Source: an uncultured Pseudomonadales bacterium
GTDB lineage: Bacteria; Pseudomonadota; Gammaproteobacteria; Pseudomonadales; Porticoccaceae
Length of the DNA stretch: 64,000 nucleotides
Reading direction: 5' to 3'
Assembly: GCA_943787675.1 (NCBI GenBank)
Contig: CALSNK010000004.1
Location: 1 to 64,000, forward strand
Below, piece after piece: positions 53,518 through 63,636 of the stretch (position 1 is the stretch's first letter; each line of letters opens with the position of its first letter). Position numbers and translations under genes: made by a program. Under the pieces are notes generated by a model. The model had not been told where the DNA came from and searched no databases. It worked only from the letters and a program-made list of their open reading frames with translations.

Positions 53518-54813
53518 GTGTCATTGTTCTTTGAGCGACCTAAGTCTGGCGAGAGAGCTGTTCTTGTTCATATAAAACTGAATAGCGAGTCCGAACCTGA
53601 AGATCCTAGAGAGTTTGAAGAGTTGGTGATTTCTGCGGGCGGAGATCCGGTCGAGTTTTTGACCGGATCACGCCAATCCCCCAGCGCTAAATTTTTTGTC
53701 GGTTCAGGCAAACTCGAAGAGATTAGCGCGGCAGTCAAAAGCGCGGATGCGCAGCTCGTAATTTTTAACCATAATTTATCCCCCAGTCAGGAACGTAATA
53801 TTGAGGCCGAGCTTAAATGTCGGGTACTCGATAGAACCGGTCTGATTTTGGATATTTTTGCCCAGCGTGCCAGAACCCATGAGGGAAAGCTTCAAGTCGA
53901 GCTAGCCCAGTTACAGCATCTGTCATCGCGACTGGTGCGAGGTTGGACTCACCTTGAGCGTCAACGGGGTGGTATTGGTAATCGGGGTCCGGGTGAAACT
54001 CAGCTGGAATCTGATCGACGACTGGTTAGAGAGCGTATAAAAGCGATTAAGCAGCGCCTGGATAAGGTCCGCAAGCAGCGCGACCAGGGGCGGCGAGCGC
54101 GAACTAAGTCCGAGATTCCTACTGTATCGCTGGTGGGTTATACCAACGCCGGAAAATCAACATTATTTAACAAGCTGACCAGCGCCGATGTCTATGTGGC
54201 CGATCAGCTGTTTGCGACACTCGATCCGACCATGCGTCGACTTGATCTGGCGGAATTAGGGCCAGTGGTATTCGCAGATACCGTGGGTTTTATTAGCCAT
54301 CTACCGCACCGCTTGGTGGATGCCTTTAGAGCGACCCTAGAAGAGGCCGCCTCATCGAACCTATTGATGCATGTTGTGGATGCCTCGGCAGTTGATCGAT
54401 CGGTCAATATAGTGAGAGTTAATGAAGTATTGAAAGAGATTAACGCCCACGACTTGCCATCACTGATGATATACAACAAGATTGATCTGCTCGACGATGT
54501 ACAGCCTCATATCGAGCGGAATGAAGAGGGTATACCCATTGCAGTTTGGGTGTCGGCACTGGCCGGCGAGGGCTTGGCGTTATTACTCCAAGCAGTGGTT
54601 GAATGTCTGCCCAATAAAATTGTGCACCAGCATTTGCAGTTACAGCCGAGTCAGGGGGCATTTCGCGCTGCGCTCTATAGTCAAAAAGCTGTATTATCCG
54701 AGCAGTCAGCGGAATCAGGTGTTATTAATTTAGAGGTGAAGCTGGCTGAGAGCGACTTTTTGCGTCTGCTAAAAAACTCGGGGTTGAAATTAGAAGATTT
54801 GGTCACATTGTAA
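53518..54813 (+). CDS. hflX: GTPase HflX
   Basis: GTPase that splits stalled or heat-damaged ribosomes. The N-terminal glycine-rich domain and coiled coil (GIGNRGPGETQLESDRRLV, about residues 152-170) come first. G1 is VGYTNAGKSTLFN, G3 DTVGFISHLP and G4 NKIDLLDD. The 431-residue length fits. It starts with GTG. Confidence 0.95.
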   Translation: MSLFFERPKSGERAVLVHIKLNSESEPEDPREFEELVISAGGDPVEFLTGSRQSPSAKFFVGSGKLEEISAAVKSADAQLVIFNHNLSPSQERNIEAELKCRVLDRTGLILDIFAQRARTHEGKLQVELAQLQHLSSRLVRGWTHLERQRGGIGNRGPGETQLESDRRLVRERIKAIKQRLDKVRKQRDQGRRARTKSEIPTVSLVGYTNAGKSTLFNKLTSADVYVADQLFATLDPTMRRLDLAELGPVVFADTVGFISHLPHRLVDAFRATLEEAASSNLLMHVVDASAVDRSVNIVRVNEVLKEINAHDLPSLMIYNKIDLLDDVQPHIERNEEGIPIAVWVSALAGEGLALLLQAVVECLPNKIVHQHLQLQPSQGAFRAALYSQKAVLSEQSAESGVINLEVKLAESDFLRLLKNSGLKLEDLVTL

Positions 54814-54915
54814 TAGCAGTCCTTTAACAGAAAATTTGTGGTTGCAGTCTTGTCATTAAAGGGCTGCATCGTAGAAATACCTAAAATACATCAACAATTA
54901 AAACTGGAGAAAATT

Positions 54916-56052
54916 ATGGCCTGGAATGAACCGGGTGGTGGCAAGGACCCTTGGGGTGGCAATCAAGGCAACGACGGCCCACCAGATATCGATGAAGTGT
55001 TAAATAAACTCAAAGAAAAATTCGCCGGATTTGGTGGCGGTTCTAGTGGTGCTGGCGGCGCAGGTAGCAGTAAAGGCCTGATACCCGTGGTATTTATAGC
55101 GCTGACTATTATTTGGGGTCTAATGGGCTTCTATCAGGTCGACGAAAAAGAGCAGGCAGTTGTGCTGCGTCTGGGTAAATACAGCGATACCCTAGGTTCT
55201 GGTTTGCAGTGGAACCCGCCGATTTTTGACTCAGTAACCATTGTTCGTGTCACAGAAGAGCGACAGTATTCGGCTCGTGGCCTAATGCTGACTCAAGACG
55301 AGAACATTGTGGAAATCTCATTGACTGTGCAGTACAACATCGTCAATGCCAAAGATTTTGTGTTGAGCATTAAAGATCCAGAGTTAAGTCTTAAGTATGC
55401 AACAGATAGTGCGTTGCGCCATGTTGTGGGTAGCACAGGTTTAGACGGTGTTATTTCGACTGGCCGTGAAGAAGTTGCCGTGAGTACCGCGGAGAAACTT
55501 CAGGATCTTCTGAATGTTTATAGCAGTGGTATTAACGTGGTCAAGATCAACATCGAAGAGGCGCGCCCACCGACAGAGGTTAAGGCAGCTTACGATGACG
55601 TGATCAAGGCGCGGGAAGATCTCGAACGTCTGGTTAACGAAGCTCAGGCTTACTCTAATGGCGTGATTCCAGAAGCCCGTGGTGAAGCACAGCGTCTCCG
55701 TGAAGAAGCTGAAGGCTATCTGTCTCAGGTGGTTTCTAAATCTCAGGGTGAAGCCAAACGCTTTACTGCGTTGCTAACAGAATATAAGAAGGCACCTGGT
55801 GTAACGCGTGAGCGTCTATATATTGATGCGATCGAAGAGGTGATGAGCAGCAGTACTAAGATTTTGGTGGACACTAAGGGCGGCAACAACATGCTCTATC
55901 TACCCCTGGACAAGCTGGTTCAGCAGGGTAATGCAGCAGGCGCAACTCGCGGCTCTGGCAGTGATTCCCAGATGGTTGATCGTATTGCCAATGAAGTGAT
56001 TGAGAAGCTTCAACGCAACAGCAATCAAATTCAATCGGAGAGACGTCGATGA
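54916..56052 (+). CDS. hflK: FtsH protease modulator HflK
   Basis: SPFH/band-7 protein forming with HflC a membrane cage around FtsH. The Gly-rich N-terminus (MAWNEPGGGKDPWGG) and a membrane segment at about residues 53-72 precede the SPFH domain. An EAxR-rich coiled coil follows (about 260-300). ATG at 54916 with TGGAGA is the start; an upstream in-frame codon at 54838 is not used. It has 378 residues and overlaps hflC by 4 bases. Confidence 0.95.
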   Translation: MAWNEPGGGKDPWGGNQGNDGPPDIDEVLNKLKEKFAGFGGGSSGAGGAGSSKGLIPVVFIALTIIWGLMGFYQVDEKEQAVVLRLGKYSDTLGSGLQWNPPIFDSVTIVRVTEERQYSARGLMLTQDENIVEISLTVQYNIVNAKDFVLSIKDPELSLKYATDSALRHVVGSTGLDGVISTGREEVAVSTAEKLQDLLNVYSSGINVVKINIEEARPPTEVKAAYDDVIKAREDLERLVNEAQAYSNGVIPEARGEAQRLREEAEGYLSQVVSKSQGEAKRFTALLTEYKKAPGVTRERLYIDAIEEVMSSSTKILVDTKGGNNMLYLPLDKLVQQGNAAGATRGSGSDSQMVDRIANEVIEKLQRNSNQIQSERRR

Positions 56053-56918
56053 ATAATCTAATGAAAACAGCCATCGTACTGATGGTTTTGTTGATAGCCG
56101 CCAGCAACTCGCTGTTCGTGGTTAGTGAGTTTGAGCGTGGCGTAAAGCTGCAGTTTGGTAAGCTGGTCGAAGCTGATATACAGCCCGGTCTGCATGTCAA
56201 AATTCCGTTTGTGGACAATGTGCGTATCTTTGATGCACGTATCCTCACGGTAGATGCGCAGCCAGCAAGCTTCTTCACCATTGAAAAGAAACGTCTGATT
56301 GTAGATTCCTATGCCAAGTGGCGCATTGCCAATGTAGAGACCTACTACAAGGCAACCGGTGGTGTCGAGTCTGTGGCTCACAACCGTCTCGCCAATCGTG
56401 TCAATAACGGCCTTAGAAACCAGTTTGGTACCCGTACCCTGCATGAGGTAGTTTCTGGCGAACGTGATCTGCTGATGCAGAATATCACTGCTGAGCTCAA
56501 CGACTCGGTACTGGATAGCCTAGGTATCGAAGTAGTCGATGTTCGGGTCAAGCGTATTGACCTTCCTCAGGAAGTGAGCAGCCAGGTATTCCGTCGCATG
56601 ACCGCTGAGCGAGATAAAGAAGCCAATGAGTTGCGTTCAACCGGTAAGGAGCGCGCTGAAAAGATTCGCGCCTCTGCGGACCGTGAACGCACTATTGAGG
56701 TAGCTAACGCTTACCGTGATTCTGAGAAATTGCGCGGTGAAGGTGATGCAAAAGCAGCGGCTATCTACTCTGAAGCCTATCAGCAAGATCCAGAGTTCTA
56801 CTCGTTTATGCGTAGCCTCAATGCCTATAAATCTGCCTTCTCCAATAAAGGCGATATTATGCTAGTGGATCCAGGCAGCGACTTTTTCAAGTATTTGAAC
56901 CAACAGAGCGGCAAGTAA
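56049..56918 (+). CDS. hflC: FtsH protease modulator HflC
   Basis: Partner of HflK in the FtsH regulatory complex. A single N-terminal membrane segment (about residues 5-24) precedes the SPFH domain (VSEFERGVKLQFGKLV). An Arg/Glu/Ala-rich helix follows (about 185-235). The 289-residue length fits. ATG overlaps the hflK stop. The operon then ends at a terminator at 57005-57030. Confidence 0.95.
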   Translation: MNNLMKTAIVLMVLLIAASNSLFVVSEFERGVKLQFGKLVEADIQPGLHVKIPFVDNVRIFDARILTVDAQPASFFTIEKKRLIVDSYAKWRIANVETYYKATGGVESVAHNRLANRVNNGLRNQFGTRTLHEVVSGERDLLMQNITAELNDSVLDSLGIEVVDVRVKRIDLPQEVSSQVFRRMTAERDKEANELRSTGKERAEKIRASADRERTIEVANAYRDSEKLRGEGDAKAAAIYSEAYQQDPEFYSFMRSLNAYKSAFSNKGDIMLVDPGSDFFKYLNQQSGK

Positions 56919-56936
56919 TAGGGCGCTTAGGGTGAC

Positions 56937-56965
56937 TGAACTGATTAAAGGCTTTAATCAGTTCA
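56937..56965 (+). other. Perfect 13-bp inverted repeat after hflC
   Basis: TGAACTGATTAAA (56937-56949) pairs with its exact complement at 56953-56965 around a 3-base centre. No T-run follows. It could stabilise the hfl mRNA 3' end or act as a protein-binding dyad. Confidence 0.6.
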
Positions 56966-57004
56966 GAAACCTCTGCCACATTGATGGCGATTTTGCTAGA
57001 ATTC

Positions 57005-57030
57005 AAAAACCGGGGCGACTCGGTTTTTTT
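57005..57030 (+). terminator. Intrinsic terminator of the hfl operon
   Basis: AAAAACCG pairs with CGGTTTTT around an 8-base loop, ending in seven T. It lies 86 bases after the hflC stop and 25 before the DUF2065 gene. Confidence 0.8.
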
Positions 57031-57054
57031 ACGCCGGTTCTGAGGTGATATTTA

Positions 57055-57240
57055 ATGCTCGACGATGTAGGTAGAGCGATTGGTTTGATGTTGGTGTTTG
57101 AGGGGATCATGCCTTTTTTAGCGCCGAAACGGTGGCGTAATATGGCTCAGGTTCTGGCCACTATAGATGATCGTTCAATGAGAATAATTGGTCTGCTGAG
57201 TATGCTCGGTGGACTGGCGCTGCTGGTTTTCTGGCGCTAA
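57055..57240 (+). CDS. DUF2065 family small membrane protein
   Basis: 61-residue protein with two hydrophobic segments (about residues 6-22 and 40-59) and the family motif EGIMPFLAPKRWR in between. Function is unknown. Its conserved place between hflC and hisZ/purA is seen in many gammaproteobacteria, which supports it being real. It likely shares a transcript with hisZ. Confidence 0.85.
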   Translation: MLDDVGRAIGLMLVFEGIMPFLAPKRWRNMAQVLATIDDRSMRIIGLLSMLGGLALLVFWR

Positions 57241-57261
57241 ACTTTAAAAAATGGGATTCCT

Positions 57262-58440
57262 GTGAAAAATGTAGATCGCTGGTTATTGCCGGATGGCGTC
57301 GATGAAGTGCTTCCAGAACAGGCACAGGTTGTCGAGCACCTGCGTCGCCAACTACTTGATCTCTATCACAACTGGGGCTATGACCTGGTTATCCCGCCCA
57401 TGGTTGAGTTTACCGAATCACTCCTCAGTGGCTCCGGCAGCGACCTTGACCTAATGACCTTTCGTGTCACTGATCAAATCAGTGGACGCATGATGGGCAT
57501 CCGCGCAGATATTACTCCTCAGACCGCCAGAATGGACGCTCACAGCCTCCGCAGAGAAGGACCTAACCGTCTTTGTTATGCAGGTACCGTGTTGCACACA
57601 CGTCCCCGTGGACCCTTGGAATCGCGGACTCCCATCTCTCTGGGCGTCGAACTGTTCGGCGAGGCGACTTTGAGCGCCGATATCGAAGTTATCGAATTGT
57701 TTTTACAGACCCTCAAGAGCAGTGGCGTTGCTAATGTGCATCTGGACCTCGGTCATGTGGATATCTTCCGTGGCCTATTAGCCGTTGCCAATCTCGATAA
57801 TGACCAAGAAAATCAGCTGTTTGAACTGTTGCAGCGTAAGGCCAGCGACGAACTCAGCACCTGGATAGCGGCCAATGTTACAGACAGTAAGTTGGCAGGC
57901 TGGCTCAACATACTGCCGACCCTCGCGGGCAATGCAGAAGTGCTAACGGCTGCCAAAAAAGCCTTAGCCGGTGCACCGGAACCCGTATTAGCGGCCATTA
58001 TGCAGCTTGAGCAGGTAGTTGCGGCATTGCCAATAGGGGAAGTCACCGTCTATTTGGATCTGGGTGAACTGCCCGGATACCATTACCACACGGGCATTGT
58101 GTTTGCCGGTTATGTGCAGGGCTATGGTAAGGCACTGGGCAATGGTGGTCGTTACGACCATGTTGGCGAAGCCTTTGGTCGCTCGCGCCCAGCAACCGGA
58201 TTCGCCTTTGATCTCAAGTCATTAGTGACCCAGGGGAGCACCCATTATGGTGCAGTAGCAGGCATATTTGTGCCCTATACCTCTGACGCCGAATGTCATC
58301 AGCAGGTTGCACTGCTGCGTGCTCAGGGCAACCGAGTGGTGCAGGGTTTTGCTGACCAGATAGTAAATTACCAAGAAATAAAATGTGATCGTCGGCTGGT
58401 GCAGCAAGACGGTCATTATGTGATTGAGAGTTTGTCCTAA
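57262..58440 (+). CDS. hisZ: ATP phosphoribosyltransferase regulatory subunit HisZ
   Basis: Histidyl-tRNA-synthetase paralogue that activates short-form HisG in the first step of histidine synthesis. The N-terminus matches the family (DRWLLPDGVDEVLPEQA), with motif-2-like RADITPQTARMDAHS and a GGRYDHVGEAFGRSRPATGF segment. The 392-residue length and the lack of an anticodon-binding domain rule out HisS. GTG start, 21 bases after DUF2065. Confidence 0.93.
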   Translation: MKNVDRWLLPDGVDEVLPEQAQVVEHLRRQLLDLYHNWGYDLVIPPMVEFTESLLSGSGSDLDLMTFRVTDQISGRMMGIRADITPQTARMDAHSLRREGPNRLCYAGTVLHTRPRGPLESRTPISLGVELFGEATLSADIEVIELFLQTLKSSGVANVHLDLGHVDIFRGLLAVANLDNDQENQLFELLQRKASDELSTWIAANVTDSKLAGWLNILPTLAGNAEVLTAAKKALAGAPEPVLAAIMQLEQVVAALPIGEVTVYLDLGELPGYHYHTGIVFAGYVQGYGKALGNGGRYDHVGEAFGRSRPATGFAFDLKSLVTQGSTHYGAVAGIFVPYTSDAECHQQVALLRAQGNRVVQGFADQIVNYQEIKCDRRLVQQDGHYVIESLS

Positions 58441-58479
58441 TTTAAACGTCGTCCTGATCTAAACAGTCAGTTAGTGTAA

Positions 58480-59793
<1,314 letters not shown>

Positions 59794-59805
59794 ACCTACG
59801 TTGTT

Positions 59806-59846
59806 AAAAAAGCCCGCGCTCGGTTAACCGGACGCGGGTTTTTTTT
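59806..59846. terminator. Strong terminator after purA
   Basis: CCCGCG (59813-59818) pairs with CGCGGG (59833-59838). An inner palindrome CGGTTAACCG can form a second stem inside. It has an A6 run before and T8 after, so it may work in both directions between purA and the convergent MAPEG gene. Confidence 0.92.
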
Positions 59847-59885
59847 AACCCTGGTTTCTGGCAAATAAGCCGGGTAGTTTAAACC

Positions 59886-60272
59886 CTAGCCTACAATATG
59901 TAGCCCTAAACCAATGAGACTACCAATCACCAGTGCGATATTGCTGAAGATGCTCATCACCGCCCCGGGTCCACGGATTTTGGGGTCTTTGAGGTACAGA
60001 CTCGAGTAGATTTGCCGACCCAATAAAAATAAAACACCGGGAAGAAGTACCCAGCTAGCACTGACGTAATAGCTAAATGTAAGCATGCTGGGAATAAAAA
60101 CAATCAACTGTTCCAGCGTATTTTGTTGTATACGAAATTTTATTTCCCACTCTTCATTGCCCGTTGTTTTAGGGGCCAAAACATTATTTTTTAGACGAGA
60201 AAAACCTACCCTAAAAGTAAATATCAGATACTGAAGTAGTGCGACCAATATAATGGCGATACTGTATTCCAT
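59886..60272 (-). CDS. MAPEG family membrane protein
   Basis: 128-residue protein with four hydrophobic segments and the family motif RIQQNTLEQLIVF (about residues 47-59) plus the later RGPG turn. MAPEG proteins include glutathione-dependent transferases and related enzymes of eicosanoid and glutathione metabolism. The bacterial substrate here is unknown. It is a single gene, convergent with purA and divergent from nuo. Confidence 0.85.
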   Translation of the reverse strand: MEYSIAIILVALLQYLIFTFRVGFSRLKNNVLAPKTTGNEEWEIKFRIQQNTLEQLIVFIPSMLTFSYYVSASWVLLPGVLFLLGRQIYSSLYLKDPKIRGPGAVMSIFSNIALVIGSLIGLGLHIVG

Positions 60273-60753
60273 GTCAATTTCCCTGTGTCGAATTTTTAAA
60301 CCTAAAATTAATACCTATTACATATGGATAAAATTACGCGTCCATATTAAAAATAAGCCTAGACTAAAGCGCTACTTGATGCAGAGGAAAGCCCTTCGGC
60401 ACCTACCTTTTTAACTATGCGAAAGTAAAATTTTTAGGTCTGCCCAGTTAACCCACCAGTAACCGCCAACAAAATTTGTCTGCTGTTACCTCTTGCGCAA
60501 ACAAAATAACCCCTGTAACGTTATTCACGTAGCACTGAATAAAAACAAACGGTTTTCACGCCAGTTGCGTTTTATACAGGCGATAGAATTCCGATACGCT
60601 TGGGGTATTTATGCCACTAAAGATGTATATGGACATTATTCGTTTAAGCCGCGCTCGCCACCGACCTAAGGTGGTAAGAAATTCCTTTATCCTCGATATT
60701 TCCTTTTTAATAACCGCCTTCCGGCACTGTTACCTGTCTGGAAGGATGCGTTA
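60273..60753. other. 481-base region between the MAPEG gene and nuoA
   Basis: The longest gap in the window. It must hold the MAPEG promoter and the nuo operon promoter, though no convincing sigma-70 pair was found. The left half is AT-rich without recognisable genes. The right part contains a possible 47-codon ORF and a hairpin overlapping the nuoA ribosome binding site. No tRNA is visible here. Confidence 0.7.
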
Positions 60754-60754
60754 A
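60611..60754 (+). CDS. Possible small upstream ORF ending on the nuoA start
   Basis: ATG at 60611 opens a 47-codon frame whose TAA (60752-60754) shares its last A with the nuoA ATG. The product (MPLKMYMDIIRLSRARHRPK and onward, ending SGRMR) is basic and resembles nothing recognised. A TGGGG stretch 5 bases upstream is only a weak ribosome binding site. The one-base overlap is typical of translational coupling, yet a random ORF of this size is quite possible. Confidence 0.3.
   Translation: MPLKMYMDIIRLSRARHRPKVVRNSFILDISFLITAFRHCYLSGRMR
60717..60746 (+). promoter_or_regulatory. Hairpin covering the nuoA ribosome binding site
   Basis: CCTTCC (60717-60722) can pair with GGAAGG (60740-60745), extended inward by a G-T and a G-C pair. 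GGAAGGA is the nuoA ribosome binding site, 7 bases from its ATG. Formation would hide it. Confidence 0.4.
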
Positions 60755-61224
60755 TGGTGAATGAATACGCGACTGAAATCTGGCCACTGGCCGTCTATTT
60801 CGGCATGGTTATCCTTCTTGTTATTACGATGCTGGTACTGTCATGGTTATTGGGTCAGCGACGTCGCGAGCAGGCCACCAATGATCCTTTTGAGTCGGGC
60901 ATTGTGGCGGTTGGTGACTCGCAAATCCGCATCTCCGTTGAGTTTTATCTGATCGCCATATTCTTCGTTATCTTCGATTTAGAAACCGTCTTTATCTTTG
61001 CCTGGGCAATTGCTTTCTTTGAGTTAGGCTGGCAGGGCTATTTTTCCATGTTGGTGTTTATCGCAATACTGGCATTGGCATTGATCTATGAATGGCGCTC
61101 CGGGGCACTGGAATGGGGCAATAAAACCCGTGTCGGTCTACCGGCCGCCCAGAGAACTCAAAAAATAATTGACCAGAGAGCAGCACAAAAACAACAACCT
61201 AAAGCGGCCGAGGACAAACAATGA
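60754..61224 (+). CDS. nuoA: NADH-quinone oxidoreductase subunit A
   Basis: Membrane-arm subunit of complex I. Three transmembrane segments lie at about residues 11-32, 64-86 and 92-112. The conserved loop has [20 protein letters not shown] (about 43-62) and [20 protein letters not shown] sequence after it. The 156-residue protein has a charged C-terminal tail somewhat longer than E. coli NuoA (147). It overlaps nuoB by 4 bases. Confidence 0.95.
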   Translation: MVNEYATEIWPLAVYFGMVILLVITMLVLSWLLGQRRREQATNDPFESGIVAVGDSQIRISVEFYLIAIFFVIFDLETVFIFAWAIAFFELGWQGYFSMLVFIAILALALIYEWRSGALEWGNKTRVGLPAAQRTQKIIDQRAAQKQQPKAAEDKQ

Positions 61225-61859
61225 AGTGGAGTTTAACGCGCCCTGAAGATGGCAATCTACTCAATCACAGTGATGAATTTATCGAAGAGCAGGTCAAGCG
61301 TAATGTCGCTTTCGCCAAGCTCGAGGACCTCGTTGCCTGGGGTCGCGCCCATTCACTCTGGCCATTCAACTTTGGACTGTCCTGCTGCTATGTAGAGATG
61401 GCGACATCGTTTACCAGTCGTCACGACATAGCTCGCTTTGGTTCCGAGGTCATTCGTGCGACTCCAAGGCAGGCGGATCTAATGGTTATTTCCGGCACCT
61501 GTTTTCTCAAAATGGCCCCAGTAATACAGCGTCTGTATGAACAGTTACTGGAGCCGCGCTGGATTATCTCAATGGGATCCTGTGCCAACTCTGGTGGTAT
61601 GTACGACATTTACTCCGTAGTGCAGGGAGTGGACAAATTTATTCCGGTGGACGTCTATGTTCCAGGCTGCCCACCACGCCCTGAGGCATTGATGCAGGGC
61701 CTGATAATGTTACAGGAGTCTATTGGTAAAGAACGACGACCTATTACCTGGGCAGCTGGTGATCAGACGGTAATCAAACCGAAAAAAATCAGCAAACGGG
61801 ATGAGTTGACCGCAGAGCGAATAAAAGCCACTGAATTGCGGGAACCAAAAGACGTGTAG
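61221..61859 (+). CDS. nuoB: NADH-quinone oxidoreductase subunit B
   Basis: Carries cluster N2, the last Fe-S centre before ubiquinone. Cluster ligands are in LSCCYVEM (adjacent cysteines), [11 protein letters not shown] and [10 protein letters not shown]. The 212-residue length fits. ATG overlaps the nuoA stop. Confidence 0.97.
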   Translation: MKWSLTRPEDGNLLNHSDEFIEEQVKRNVAFAKLEDLVAWGRAHSLWPFNFGLSCCYVEMATSFTSRHDIARFGSEVIRATPRQADLMVISGTCFLKMAPVIQRLYEQLLEPRWIISMGSCANSGGMYDIYSVVQGVDKFIPVDVYVPGCPPRPEALMQGLIMLQESIGKERRPITWAAGDQTVIKPKKISKRDELTAERIKATELREPKDV

Positions 61860-61884
61860 ATCGAATAAAAATTAAGGGGTTTTA

Positions 61885-63636
61885 ATGCAGAAGGCTGAAT
61901 CCAAGATTCATAGCCCGGTTGAAGAGGACCTGTACCGTAAGTTTGGTCAGGCCCTATTTATTGCTCAACCTAGCGCGGACGCAACACTCACACTGTGGGT
62001 GCCTCGCGATCGTTTGATCGATGTTCTGCAATACCTCAAGCCCAAATTTTCCATGCTCTATGATTTGTTTGCTATCGATGAGCGTACCCGTGCCAATCGT
62101 TCTGGCCAGCCCGTCTCAGATTTCACCGTTGTCTACCAGCTACTATCTCTAGATCGCAACGAAGATATCCGTATTAAAGTCGCTCTGGCTGAATCTAGCC
62201 TCAATATCCCAACGATTATTTCACTCTGGCCCAATGCCAACTGGTACGAGCGGGAAGTTTGGGACATGTTTGGCGTGATCGTTTCGGGACACCCCAACCT
62301 CTATCGCATTTTGTTGCCCCCCACCTGGGAGGGGCATGCCTTACGCAAAGACCATCCGGCCCGAGCTACCGAAATGGGTGAGTTTGAAATGGGCCCAGAG
62401 CGTGTGGCCAAGGAACAGGAAGCATTGCGATTTCGGCCTGAACAATGGGGCATGAAGAAAGCCAGCGACGACAGTGAATATATGTTTTTGAATCTGGGGC
62501 CAAACCATCCCAGCGTCCATGGTGTTTTCCGTGTTGCCCTGCAGTTAGATGGCGAGGTGATTGTCGATTCGGTCCCGGATATTGGTTACCACCATCGCGG
62601 TGCCGAGAAGATGGGGGAGCGGCAGACCTGGCACACATTTATTCCCTATACCGACCGTATTGATTACCTGGGTGGGGTTATGAATAACCTGGCCTATATT
62701 CAGTCGGTAGAAATGTTGGCAGGTATTGAGGTGCCAGAGCGTGCAAAAATTATTCGTATTATGCTCTCTGAGCTGTTTCGTATTTCAAGTCATCTGGTGT
62801 TTTACGGGACCTTTGTTCAGGACGTGGGGCAGATGTCTCCGGTGTTTTATATGTTTGCCGACCGGGAAAAATTATTTGGCATTATCGAAGCCATCACCGG
62901 TGGCCGGATGCATCCGGCTTGGTTCCGCATAGGTGGAGTAGCGGCGGACTTACCCAATGGCTGGGATCGTATGATTCGTGAGTTTATTGATTTCCTACCC
63001 GCGCGCCTTGATCACTACGACAAGATGGCCATGCAGAATAAAATGCTCAAGGCCCGCACGGTGGGGATAGGGGTGTATACCCAGCAAGAGGCCTTAGACT
63101 GGGGTATTACTGGCCCCGGCTTGCGAGCAACAGGTATTGACTGGGATGTACGTAAAAAGCGCCCCTATGGTGGCTATGACCAGTTTGACTTTGAGGTGCC
63201 AACGTCCAATAACGGTGACTGTTACGACCGTGCCGAACTGCGTATTGAAGAGATGCGCCAGAGTCTAAAAATTATTCGTCAATGTCTAGATAATATGCCC
63301 GGCGGTCCCTACAAAAGCGATCATCCTCAGACCACACCGCCTCCTAAAGAACGCACCATGGAAGATATTGAAACCCTTATTCACCACTTTCTAAATGTGA
63401 GTTGGGGTCCGGTGATACCTGAGGGCGAGGCATCGGTAATGATCGAGGCGACCAAGGGCATTAATAGCTATCACCTGATTAGCGATGGCGGTACTAATTC
63501 TTATCGCACCAGAATTCGTACACCTTCTTTTCCACACCTGCAGCAGATTCCACTGATTAGCAAGGGTCTTATGATCCCGGATCTGATTGCCATTATTGCC
63601 AGCATTGATTTTGTGATGGCGGATGTCGACCGATGA
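61885..63636 (+). CDS. nuoCD: NADH-quinone oxidoreductase subunit C/D (fused)
   Basis: Fused peripheral-arm subunit, as in E. coli and Pseudomonas. The NuoC-like part (about residues 1-185) has [12 protein letters not shown] and [19 protein letters not shown]. The NuoD part (about 195-583) has [14 protein letters not shown] and the quinone-site [18 protein letters not shown]. The 583-residue length is as expected. Its stop overlaps nuoE by 4 bases. Confidence 0.97.
   Translation: MQKAESKIHSPVEEDLYRKFGQALFIAQPSADATLTLWVPRDRLIDVLQYLKPKFSMLYDLFAIDERTRANRSGQPVSDFTVVYQLLSLDRNEDIRIKVALAESSLNIPTIISLWPNANWYEREVWDMFGVIVSGHPNLYRILLPPTWEGHALRKDHPARATEMGEFEMGPERVAKEQEALRFRPEQWGMKKASDDSEYMFLNLGPNHPSVHGVFRVALQLDGEVIVDSVPDIGYHHRGAEKMGERQTWHTFIPYTDRIDYLGGVMNNLAYIQSVEMLAGIEVPERAKIIRIMLSELFRISSHLVFYGTFVQDVGQMSPVFYMFADREKLFGIIEAITGGRMHPAWFRIGGVAADLPNGWDRMIREFIDFLPARLDHYDKMAMQNKMLKARTVGIGVYTQQEALDWGITGPGLRATGIDWDVRKKRPYGGYDQFDFEVPTSNNGDCYDRAELRIEEMRQSLKIIRQCLDNMPGGPYKSDHPQTTPPPKERTMEDIETLIHHFLNVSWGPVIPEGEASVMIEATKGINSYHLISDGGTNSYRTRIRTPSFPHLQQIPLISKGLMIPDLIAIIASIDFVMADVDR

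Noticed and set aside
54838..54915. Upstream extension of hflK
   Set aside because: The conserved HflK N-terminus and TGGAGA ribosome binding site fit the ATG at 54916.
60273..60753. tRNA or riboswitch upstream of nuoA
   Set aside because: No cloverleaf, no CCA-type 3' end and no recognisable riboswitch core could be found by eye.
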